Shown piece after piece: positions 5,325 through 11,447 of a DNA stretch of 11,447 bases. A model generated the notes under the pieces. That model made no database searches. It was not told the origin of the DNA and saw nothing but the letters and a program-made list of their open reading frames with translations. Both the position numbers and the translations under genes were made by a program. Each line of letters opens with the position of its first letter. Position 1 is the first letter of the stretch. Origin of the DNA: Parvibacillus sp035426385 (GTDB lineage: Bacteria > Bacteroidota > Bacteroidia > Chitinophagales > Saprospiraceae); assembly GCA_035426385.1 (NCBI GenBank), contig DAOLZQ010000083.1, forward strand, positions 1 through 11,447, given 5' to 3'.

Positions 5325-7649
5325 TTGAGCAAGCAACTACTCTTACTATTATTTATACTCTTCAGCGCCAGCCTCACTGCACAGCAGAAGGTCACCATCA
5401 ATGGGCGCGTTCTGGATGCTTCCAATGGTGAAGTACTCATCGGCATGCGAGTGACAGCACCCGCCACCCAAGCCATCACTGTGACCAATGAATACGGTTT
5501 CTATTCACTGGTAGTGCCACGCGCAGACACGGTTACGATCATCGCCTCCGGTATCGGATTTGTGAATGAAGTCATCAGTACACAGGCTCTCGTAGATCAG
5601 CGAATCAATATCTCACTCACACCGGCAAATGAGCTGCTGGATGAAATAAGCATCACTGCTGATCCTGTCAAGGAAAAACTCAACTCTACCCAGATGAGCG
5701 TAGAAGCCATTACTGCACGCCAAGCGAAGGTACTACCCGCCATCTTTGGCGAGGTAGATATCATCAAGACACTACAGCTCAAGGCAGGTGTGTCCTCGGG
5801 TTCTGAAGGGTCTAGCGGCCTCTATGTACGTGGCGGTGCAGGAGAGCAAAACCTCATCCTACTGGATGAAGCTACTGTGTATAATGCCAATCACCTCTTT
5901 GGTTTCTTCAGCACCTTCAATGCGGACGCCATACAAGATGTGAAGCTCTACAAGGGTGGCTTCCCGGCACAGTACGGCGGACGCCTCTCCTCAGTCATCG
6001 ACGTACGCCTCAAGGATGGAAATAATCAGAAATTTTCCGGTTCGGGTGGTATCGGGCTCATCGCCTCTCGACTTACACTTGAAGGTCCCATAGGTGATGA
6101 GAAGACCTCCTTCGTGCTTTCCGGCCGACGCACCTATGCAGATGTCATCACCGGCGCTATCAATAATTCAAAAAAAGGCGATACCAGCTTTCAGAAGATC
6201 CCCGGCTACAACTTCTATGACCTGAATGCAAAGGTCAATACCCGACTTTCAGAAAATGACCGCCTCTACCTAAGTGGTTACTTTGGAAAGGATGTATTCA
6301 GTTTTAGTGACGAGGCATTTAAGTTGGGCTTCCAGTGGGGAAATGCCACCGGAACAGCACGGTGGAACCACATCTTCAATCCCCGCTTATTTGCCAATAC
6401 GACACTTATCTTTTCCAATTATTTTTATAATATCTCGAATGAACTGGCGGGGTTTAATTTCTCGCTCGGATCTAAAATCAGGAATTACTCGGTAAAATCC
6501 GACATTAGCTATCACCTCAGCAATAAGCATCAGGTTCGCGCCGGACTGGTAGCTACCTATTATCAGTTTACCGTGGGTCGACTTAAAGCCGGCTCGACAG
6601 ACAATTCGATTTCTTTCAATTCGGGTATTGATCGCGAGGCAATGGAGTACGCAGTGTATGTCAGTGATGAATTTGAATTGGTCAAAGACCTGAAGGTCAA
6701 TGTAGGATTGCGTGTCAGTGCCTGGGCGCAAAATAAGTTTTTTGACTATGGTCTGGAACCTCGGCTCGCTTTGAATTATCAACTCAATTCGAAGTTTTCC
6801 GTCAAGGGCGGCTATGCGCGTATGAAGCAATACGTGCACCTAGTGTCCAACTCTTCGCTGTCACTTCCCACCGATGTTTGGTACCCTTCCACCACTATAG
6901 TTCATCCGGAGTTATCTGATCAAATCTCTGCCGGCTACGTATTTTCATTTGGAGAGGGATTTGTATTTACTAATGAATATTACTATAAATGGCTAAACAA
7001 TCAGGTGGATTTCCGGGACAATGCCAACCTATTTCTGAATGAAGATTTGGATAATGAATTTGAATTCGGCCGTGGATACGCCTATGGCGCAGAAGTTTCC
7101 GTCGAAAAATTGACCGGCAAACTGACGGGCTGGGTTGCCTATACACTTGCGAAGGTGCAGCGTGGGGACTTTCCGGATATCATGGGCGGACGCTATTTCT
7201 CACCCAAGTATGACCGCAGGCATGACCTCAAGGTCGTCGCTTCTTACCAACTCAGCAAGCGCTGGACTATCTCAGCTACCTGGGTGTATGGCTCAGGTGA
7301 CCTCGCCTGGTTGCCTTCCGGGAGGACATTCTTCCAGGATATACAGGGCGGTGAAGTTTCACCCGTGACCTCTATCTATGGTGATCGAAACAGCTTTCGA
7401 CTACCTGCCTATCATCGGGGTGATCTGAGTGTCGTATACAATATGTTTCCGCGCTGGGGCAAATCAAATTGGACTCTAAGCATCTACAATGTATATGATC
7501 GCAGGAATCCATTTTTTATTCTGCTCGAGACAGAATTTGAAGACCAGACCCAAAATGGAATTCCGATCCAGCTGCCTAAAAAAATTACTGCAAAGCAGGT
7601 TTCTCTATTTCCAATTCTGCCTTCTATCACTTACAATTTTAATTTCTAA
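5325..7649 (+). CDS. TonB-dependent receptor with N-terminal carboxypeptidase-regulatory-like domain
   Basis: A 774-residue outer-membrane receptor expected to import or bind a ligand using TonB energy. A signal peptide (residues 1-19, cleavage likely after LTA) leads into a carboxypeptidase-regulatory-like domain (about 22-102, with INGRVLDASNGEVLIG and NEYGFYSL). The plug covers about 125-232 and includes GLYVRGG (165-171), QNLILLDEA and GGFPAQYGGRLSSVIDVR. The remainder is a beta-barrel of alternating aromatic strands ending in Phe (YNFNF). The start is TTG: no ATG occurs between the upstream in-frame stop (5313-5315) and residue 41, and only TTG keeps the signal peptide. The DUF4249 lipoprotein follows after 2 nt, as in many Bacteroidota pairs. 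The ligand is unknown; no SusD partner is present. Confidence 0.93.
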   Translation: MSKQLLLLLFILFSASLTAQQKVTINGRVLDASNGEVLIGMRVTAPATQAITVTNEYGFYSLVVPRADTVTIIASGIGFVNEVISTQALVDQRINISLTPANELLDEISITADPVKEKLNSTQMSVEAITARQAKVLPAIFGEVDIIKTLQLKAGVSSGSEGSSGLYVRGGAGEQNLILLDEATVYNANHLFGFFSTFNADAIQDVKLYKGGFPAQYGGRLSSVIDVRLKDGNNQKFSGSGGIGLIASRLTLEGPIGDEKTSFVLSGRRTYADVITGAINNSKKGDTSFQKIPGYNFYDLNAKVNTRLSENDRLYLSGYFGKDVFSFSDEAFKLGFQWGNATGTARWNHIFNPRLFANTTLIFSNYFYNISNELAGFNFSLGSKIRNYSVKSDISYHLSNKHQVRAGLVATYYQFTVGRLKAGSTDNSISFNSGIDREAMEYAVYVSDEFELVKDLKVNVGLRVSAWAQNKFFDYGLEPRLALNYQLNSKFSVKGGYARMKQYVHLVSNSSLSLPTDVWYPSTTIVHPELSDQISAGYVFSFGEGFVFTNEYYYKWLNNQVDFRDNANLFLNEDLDNEFEFGRGYAYGAEVSVEKLTGKLTGWVAYTLAKVQRGDFPDIMGGRYFSPKYDRRHDLKVVASYQLSKRWTISATWVYGSGDLAWLPSGRTFFQDIQGGEVSPVTSIYGDRNSFRLPAYHRGDLSVVYNMFPRWGKSNWTLSIYNVYDRRNPFFILLETEFEDQTQNGIPIQLPKKITAKQVSLFPILPSITYNFNF

Positions 7650-7651
7650 GC

Positions 7652-8479
7652 ATGCGATACATCATATATATTTTTCTGGCGACGATTATTCTTTCCTCGT
7701 GCAATCTCAGCAAGGATATTGACATAAATCTCCCCGACTATACACCTCAGCCGGTGGTAGAATGTTACCTCATCCCCGGCGAACCCTATCGAATGTTGCT
7801 GACTAAAAGCAATAGTTATTTCGATCCGTTCAATTTTGATGATCCGCTGAAATACTTTGAATCCATCGTACTTCATGATGCTACTGTGATGATCATACAT
7901 GAGGGCGATACTATCCGGCTCAGAGAGGAAGTTCGTCTTGATCTCGCCAGCCGTAAGCTATTTAATTATGTCTCGGATAAAATAGTACCTGAGGAATACG
8001 GCCAGCCCTTTGAACTAAAAATTATCACACCCGAAGGCAAGAATATCTACGGGATCACACAGATACCACCTCCGGTACCCATAGATTCTGTCCAGTTAGA
8101 ATTTGATAAAGATGAAGCGCGCGAATTGATTTATATGACAGACGATCTGTCGAAGGAGAATTACTACAGGCGCATGATCACCCGCAATACGCTGGATAGC
8201 TTGCCTGAGCAAGACTATGTCACTGATGATAAAATATTCACCACAGCCAAACAGGCCTATGGAACCGGCTACGATTTTAAGTTGGGTGATATCGCCATCA
8301 ATACGCATTACCACATCACCAGAGACTACTATCTATTTGCCAATAGCATTCGGAATACCAGCTCCAATCCCTTTACTCAGCCCGGCATAGTGCGGAGTAA
8401 TGTGACAGGTGACGCTAAGCCACTGGGCATATTTACCGGATTTACTTTTGATCGGGATACGGTCAAGATCGTTAAATAA
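7652..8479 (+). CDS. DUF4249 family lipoprotein
   Basis: A 275-residue lipoprotein with a signal peptide and lipobox LSSC (Cys17), followed by NLSKDIDINLP. The body matches the DUF4249 family pattern: PDYTPQPVVECYLIPGEPYRMLLTKS near the N-terminus, a beta-sandwich-like VLHDATVMIIHEGDTI region, and YGITQIPPPVPIDSVQ in the middle. DUF4249 proteins are regularly encoded right after TonB-dependent receptors in Bacteroidota and are thought to be outer-membrane accessory proteins, but their function is not established. The ATG lies 2 nt after the receptor stop, so the pair is cotranscribed and probably translationally coupled. The 94 nt that follow hold the kinase promoter region; no rho-independent terminator is evident. 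Confidence 0.9.
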   Translation: MRYIIYIFLATIILSSCNLSKDIDINLPDYTPQPVVECYLIPGEPYRMLLTKSNSYFDPFNFDDPLKYFESIVLHDATVMIIHEGDTIRLREEVRLDLASRKLFNYVSDKIVPEEYGQPFELKIITPEGKNIYGITQIPPPVPIDSVQLEFDKDEARELIYMTDDLSKENYYRRMITRNTLDSLPEQDYVTDDKIFTTAKQAYGTGYDFKLGDIAINTHYHITRDYYLFANSIRNTSSNPFTQPGIVRSNVTGDAKPLGIFTGFTFDRDTVKIVK

Positions 8480-8530
8480 ACCGTCGTTTTCCTTCGGGCC
8501 TGTCGACTAAAGCGGAGGCATGCTTCGTTT

Positions 8531-8557
8531 TACACTTTCGCAGTGTACATTTGTACA
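8531..8557 (+). promoter_or_regulatory. candidate kinase promoter with two overlapping dyads (possible operator)
   Basis: TACATTTG at 8546-8553 matches TAnnTTTG and would start transcription about 15 nt before the kinase ATG. It sits inside TGTACA-TT-TGTACA (8544-8557), two self-complementary hexamers separated by 2 nt. An overlapping inverted repeat, TACACT-TTCGC-AGTGTA (8531-8547), shares the left arm. Such symmetry over a promoter suits binding by a dimeric regulator, for example the response regulator encoded downstream, but that link is inference. Confidence 0.45.
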
Positions 8558-8573
8558 GGCTTTAGAGTAGTAC

Positions 8574-9782
8574 ATGAGTAGACGCATGATATGGTTTTTG
8601 ATCACGCTGATGAGTATCGCAGTCATCGGCTTGGGTGTCATTCAATACTATTGGATGCATAGCGCCATTGAGACCAATGAGGAAAAATTTCGCAATGACG
8701 TCTTTGATGTGTTGAACAATGTAGCGGAGAAACTGCGCAATGCAGAGCGCTTTCGCCTCTATAAATCCACCTTTGGTGCCAGTCANNNNNNNNNNNNNNN
8801 NNNNNNNNNNNNNNNNNNNNNNNNNNNNNNNNNNNNNNNNNNNNNNNNNNNNNNNNNNNNNNNNNNNNNNNNNNNNNNNNNNNNNCTCTATAATTCAGAT
8901 TTTAAGGTCAATATATTCGATAGCAGCAATAAGGAACCCGGACTGCTGATGATCTATTTCCCGGACCGCTCTTTCTATGCACCCATCAAATGGATAGCGC
9001 TCAGCTCGCTGCTCTTTACGATGATCATACTGGGTACATTTATCTATACCATTTATGAAATATTGCGTCAGAAAAAACTGTCGCTGATGAAGAATGACTT
9101 CATCAATAATATGACCCACGAGTTCAAGACGCCCATCGCCACTATTTCACTTGCAAGTGATAGCATCGCCAATCCAAATATTATCTCTGATCCCATTAAG
9201 ATCAATCGATTTCTCAACATCATACAGCAGGAAAATACCCGCATGCTGCATCAAGTGGAGAAAGTGCTCCAGATGGCGATGCTTGAAAAGCAACGGATAA
9301 GACTTAATGTAGCTAAGGTCAATCTGCATGAGGTCATCAAGTCAGCCGTCGAGCACATCAATCTACAGGTGGAACAGAAAAACGGCTATATAGAGACCGA
9401 TCTGGAGGCCGATCCCTGCGTTATAGAAGGCGATATCACACACATCACCAGTATGGTGCACAATCTGCTGGACAATGCCAATAAATACTCGCTCGAATAT
9501 CCTCAGATCAGCGTATCCACCCGCAATACTGCAGAGGGAATAGATGTCATCGTGGAGGATAAGGGAATCGGCATGACCCGAGAACAGAAGAAACAAATCT
9601 TCGATAAGTTCTACCGTGCTACCTCCGGCAATCTGCACGATGTGAAGGGATTTGGTCTGGGTCTTAGCTATGTGAAAGCGATGATGCTGGCGCATCAGGG
9701 ACAGGTAGAAGTCGTATCGGAGCTTGGAAAAGGCAGTATTTTTACACTTTCTTTTCCATTGTTGCAACATAAAGACGATTGA
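8574..9782 (+). CDS. sensor histidine kinase (RprX-like), interrupted by an assembly gap
   Basis: An inner-membrane sensor kinase that should phosphorylate the regulator encoded 42 nt downstream. Helix 1 spans about residues 7-28, then the periplasmic region begins and is lost in 100 Ns (8786-8885). Sequence resumes with FKVNIF...LLMIYFPDRSFYAPIKW and helix 2 (about residues 139-160 in the gapped numbering). Next come the dimerisation/phosphoacceptor domain with His182 in NNMTHEFKTPIATISL, the N box LLDNANKYS, the G1 box EDKGIGM, the F box FDKFYR, and the G2 box GFGLGLSYVK. All catalytic boxes are intact. This pattern resembles Bacteroides RprX and similar Bacteroidota kinases, whose sensor regions are usually longer than the part left here, so true length is probably well above 402 residues. 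The signal is unknown. Confidence 0.9.
   Translation: MSRRMIWFLITLMSIAVIGLGVIQYYWMHSAIETNEEKFRNDVFDVLNNVAEKLRNAERFRLYKSTFGASXXXXXXXXXXXXXXXXXXXXXXXXXXXXXXXXXXLYNSDFKVNIFDSSNKEPGLLMIYFPDRSFYAPIKWIALSSLLFTMIILGTFIYTIYEILRQKKLSLMKNDFINNMTHEFKTPIATISLASDSIANPNIISDPIKINRFLNIIQQENTRMLHQVEKVLQMAMLEKQRIRLNVAKVNLHEVIKSAVEHINLQVEQKNGYIETDLEADPCVIEGDITHITSMVHNLLDNANKYSLEYPQISVSTRNTAEGIDVIVEDKGIGMTREQKKQIFDKFYRATSGNLHDVKGFGLGLSYVKAMMLAHQGQVEVVSELGKGSIFTLSFPLLQHKDD
8786..8885. other. assembly gap of exactly 100 Ns
   Basis: Exactly 100 Ns, the conventional placeholder for a gap of unknown size, fall within the periplasmic sensor region of the kinase. The frame happens to be preserved across it, but that carries no information about the true length. 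Confidence 0.97.
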
Positions 9783-9824
9783 CATTCGTTATAAATTTTT
9801 TAACCGGACAATTAAAGGTAGATT

Positions 9825-10559
9825 ATGAGTGAGCACACACAGAGAATTTTATTGGTAGAGGATGACCAAAACTTTGGTGATGTATTGAAAAGTTATCTCG
9901 AGATGAACAATTATGAGGTGATTCTGGCTAAAGATGGCGTTGCAGGCATGGAGCAATATCGGGATGGCAAGTTTGATCTCGGTATCTTCGACATCATGAT
10001 GCCACGCAAGGATGGACTGACACTTGCATCTGAGATTCGCGAGAAAGATAAGAGTCTGCCTATCATCTTCCTCACTGCCAAGAATATGAAGGAAGATATC
10101 CTACAAGGCTTCAGACATGGTGGCGATGATTATATCACCAAACCATTTTCATCTGAAGAGCTGCTACTTCGTATCCAGGCATTGCTGAAGAGAAGTGCGC
10201 CCAAGTCCGCACCCGAGGCAGATGCCAGAGATTATTATATCGGAAAGTACCATTTCAATTTTCCTTTGCGTACGCTCACATTTGTAGATGATCCTACAGA
10301 TGAAGAGAAGCTATCACCTAAAGAGGCTATGCTGATGAAAATGTTTGCGTTGAAACCCAATGATGTACTGGAACGGACAGATGCACTGGTCAAGATCTGG
10401 GGTGAGGATAATTACTTTACCGCTCGCAGTATGGATGTATTTATCACTAAGATCCGCAAGTACCTAAAGCGTGACCCCAATATTGAGATAATCAATATCC
10501 ATGGAAATGGATTTCAATTGATGGTAAAAGAAGAAGCCAATACTGAAAGCTCAGATTAG
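9825..10559 (+). CDS. OmpR-family response regulator (RprY-like)
   Basis: A 244-residue DNA-binding response regulator. The receiver domain (about residues 6-124) has the acidic pocket VEDD (11-14), phosphoacceptor Asp56 in IFDIMMPRKDG, the switch Thr84 in IIFLTAK, and Lys106 in YITKPFSSEEL. A linker leads to a winged-helix domain (about 133-238) with LSPKEAMLMKMF, the recognition-helix region YFTARSMDVFITKIRKYLKRDP, and the wing INIHGNGFQLMV. All receiver residues needed for phosphorylation are present. It follows the kinase by 42 nt with no promoter element seen between, so the two form an operon. Resemblance to Bacteroides RprY is good, but orthology is not proved here. Its TAG overlaps the stop of the convergent small gene by 4 nt. 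Confidence 0.94.
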   Translation: MSEHTQRILLVEDDQNFGDVLKSYLEMNNYEVILAKDGVAGMEQYRDGKFDLGIFDIMMPRKDGLTLASEIREKDKSLPIIFLTAKNMKEDILQGFRHGGDDYITKPFSSEELLLRIQALLKRSAPKSAPEADARDYYIGKYHFNFPLRTLTFVDDPTDEEKLSPKEAMLMKMFALKPNDVLERTDALVKIWGEDNYFTARSMDVFITKIRKYLKRDPNIEIINIHGNGFQLMVKEEANTESSD

Positions 10560-10741
10560 GCCTCGTCCTTCGTATTTCTTACCAGGCCAATGCCTGAAAT
10601 GAAAAATATTAAACCCAACACGCCGATGACGATTAGAGTCGTGTAGTCTTTATTATGTTGAATTACCTGTATACCGCAGTAGATAAGACCTATTATTCCC
10701 AATATAGTCAGAAGTGTCCCGAAAGCTCGTTTGATATTCAT
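10556..10741 (-). CDS. small two-helix membrane protein
   Basis: A 61-residue protein with two predicted membrane helices (about residues 8-27 and 34-54), a basic start (MNIKRAF) and a charged tail (RNTKDEA), the usual layout of small inner-membrane proteins. No domain of known function is recognised. The coding pattern and helix placement suggest a real gene rather than a shadow frame. Its stop (TAA, complement of 10556-10558) overlaps the TAG of the response regulator, so the two are transcribed towards each other with no room for a separate terminator. No clear promoter element is seen upstream. Confidence 0.65.
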   Translation of the reverse strand: MNIKRAFGTLLTILGIIGLIYCGIQVIQHNKDYTTLIVIGVLGLIFFISGIGLVRNTKDEA

Positions 10742-10946
10742 AGATAGTTTTTTATTTTACCACATAGTTTACAAGTTATAACAATAGTTTTCCTTTATAA
10801 ATGTTGAGTTCATGTTCACTATCTAACTGAAATTATAATATTGGGGCTATTGAAATGCCTCAGTAAAGCACAATAAAGGCATATTATCACAATCCAACTT
10901 TTCTAATGTTTTGATGTTCATTGGTTAAGATATACAGAGTAAAATC

Positions 10947-11135
10947 ATGGCACAGAGTGGAATATTTACGAGACCTTACAATTATAGGCGTTTTATCTAT
11001 CTGGGAATAGGTATTTTGATGTTGGTACTATCCATCATTGATCATATCTGGCCGGGTATCTTTATCTCTGCTTATTTCATAGCTATGGGCTTTTTTGGTT
11101 TTGGCTGTGCAGGTAAAAAAGATTGTTGTAATTAA
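10947..11135 (+). CDS. small membrane protein with cysteine-rich C-terminal tail
   Basis: A 62-residue protein: basic start (RPYNYRR), two hydrophobic segments (about residues 17-31 and 37-53) split by DHIWPG, and the tail GFGCAGKKDCCN with Cys54, Cys60 and Cys61. Similar short membrane proteins ending in a FGFGCAGG..C-like tail occur in Bacteroidota as far as I recall; I know of no assigned function. The thioredoxin gene begins 10 nt after the stop, so the two are surely cotranscribed. The cysteines could be a thioredoxin substrate, a metal site or a redox relay. No Shine-Dalgarno and no exact -7 element is seen in the AT-rich 205 nt upstream. Confidence 0.7.
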   Translation: MAQSGIFTRPYNYRRFIYLGIGILMLVLSIIDHIWPGIFISAYFIAMGFFGFGCAGKKDCCN

Positions 11136-11145
11136 ATAAGAATTA

Positions 11146-11447
11146 ATGTCCACTAGTAAAATAAAATTTTCTGATCTCATCAAATCAGATACACCGGTGC
11201 TTATAGATTTTAGTGCCGAATGGTGTGGTCCATGCAAGATGATGAAACCCATACTGGAAGAACTAAAAAAGTTGATCGGTGACTCTGCCCGCATCATCAA
11301 GATAGACATTGACAAGAATCCTTCAGTTGCAGATCACTACCATGTGAAGAGTGTACCCACATTGATGCTATTTAAAAGCGGCAATTTGCTCTGGCAGCAG
11401 TCCGGTGTGCAATCAGCTCCACAGTTGAAGTCGGTGATAGACAATGC
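11146..11447 (+). CDS. trxA: thioredoxin, 3' end outside the window
   Basis: The first 100 residues of a thioredoxin; the frame is open to the window edge and probably only a few residues are missing. It shows the active site EWCGPCK (Cys27 and Cys30), the buried Asp in LIDFSAEW, the IDIDKNPSVADHYHVKSVPT segment with the cis-Pro (Pro71) that faces the active site, and LMLFKSGNLLWQQSG. There is no signal peptide or lipobox, so it is a cytosolic disulfide reductase. It starts 10 nt after the Cys-tail membrane protein. The symbol is by family; Bacteroidota often carry several thioredoxins, and this may not be the main housekeeping copy. Confidence 0.92.
   Translation, partial: MSTSKIKFSDLIKSDTPVLIDFSAEWCGPCKMMKPILEELKKLIGDSARIIKIDIDKNPSVADHYHVKSVPTLMLFKSGNLLWQQSGVQSAPQLKSVIDN

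Noticed and set aside
6387..6839. 150-codon minus-strand frame inside the TonB receptor
   Set aside because: It lies fully within a clear receptor coding region on the other strand and has no recognisable domain; it is a shadow frame.
9363..9785. 140-codon minus-strand frame opposite the kinase catalytic domain
   Set aside because: The plus strand carries all conserved kinase boxes here, so the opposite frame is a by-product.
10855..10882. Inverted repeat ATGCCT/AGGCAT upstream of the Cys-tail gene
   Set aside because: Only 6 bp of stem with a 16-nt loop and no neighbouring T-run or promoter element; expected by chance.
1..11447. CRISPR array, insertion sequence, tRNA or rRNA gene
   Set aside because: I looked for spaced repeats, transposase motifs and tRNA-like arms on both strands and found none; the only ordered repeats are the GAAA tract and the octamer array.

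Overview
The window most likely comes from a Bacteroidota (Bacteroidetes) chromosome of moderate GC. Four things point there. A TonB-dependent receptor with an N-terminal carboxypeptidase-regulatory-like domain is followed directly by a DUF4249 lipoprotein, a pairing typical of the phylum. The two-component pair resembles RprX/RprY. Several genes carry the Bacteroidota -7 promoter element TAnnTTTG. Starts generally lack a Shine-Dalgarno sequence. Class and genus cannot be fixed from this sequence; Saprospiria or Chitinophagia would fit.

Layout. (1) Positions 1-1500 are visibly AT-rich and hold a minus-strand accessory unit: a short lipoprotein with a surface-export-like N-terminus, interrupted by an in-frame TGA and open for 74 more codons, then a small three-helix membrane protein. 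A 45-bp purine GAAA-type microsatellite lies upstream of the unit, and a mostly gene-free stretch reaches to about 1647. (2) From 1648 the composition becomes more balanced and plus-strand housekeeping-type genes begin: a DUF1801 protein, a GNAT acetyltransferase, a DCC-family thiol oxidoreductase, and a 721-residue FUSC-family membrane protein that may be translated from a leaderless mRNA. (3) A 40-bp array of five 8-bp units follows, then the TonB receptor and DUF4249 lipoprotein, separated by 2 nt. (4) A histidine kinase and an OmpR-type response regulator come next. The kinase has its own candidate promoter, which overlaps a strikingly symmetric sequence, and its sensor region is broken by a 100-N assembly gap. 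(5) The right end carries a convergent small membrane protein whose stop overlaps that of the regulator, and then a small membrane protein with a cysteine-rich tail placed 10 nt ahead of a thioredoxin that runs off the window.

How the genes may work together. The receptor and the DUF4249 lipoprotein should form an outer-membrane uptake or binding complex. The adjacent two-component system may share a regulon with it, but only adjacency supports this. The small Cys-tail membrane protein and the thioredoxin look like a redox pair. Most of the window is ordinary core content. The best candidates for something undescribed are the interrupted lipoprotein with its membrane partner at 17-979, the overlapping dyads at 8531-8557, and the Cys-tail protein with the thioredoxin.
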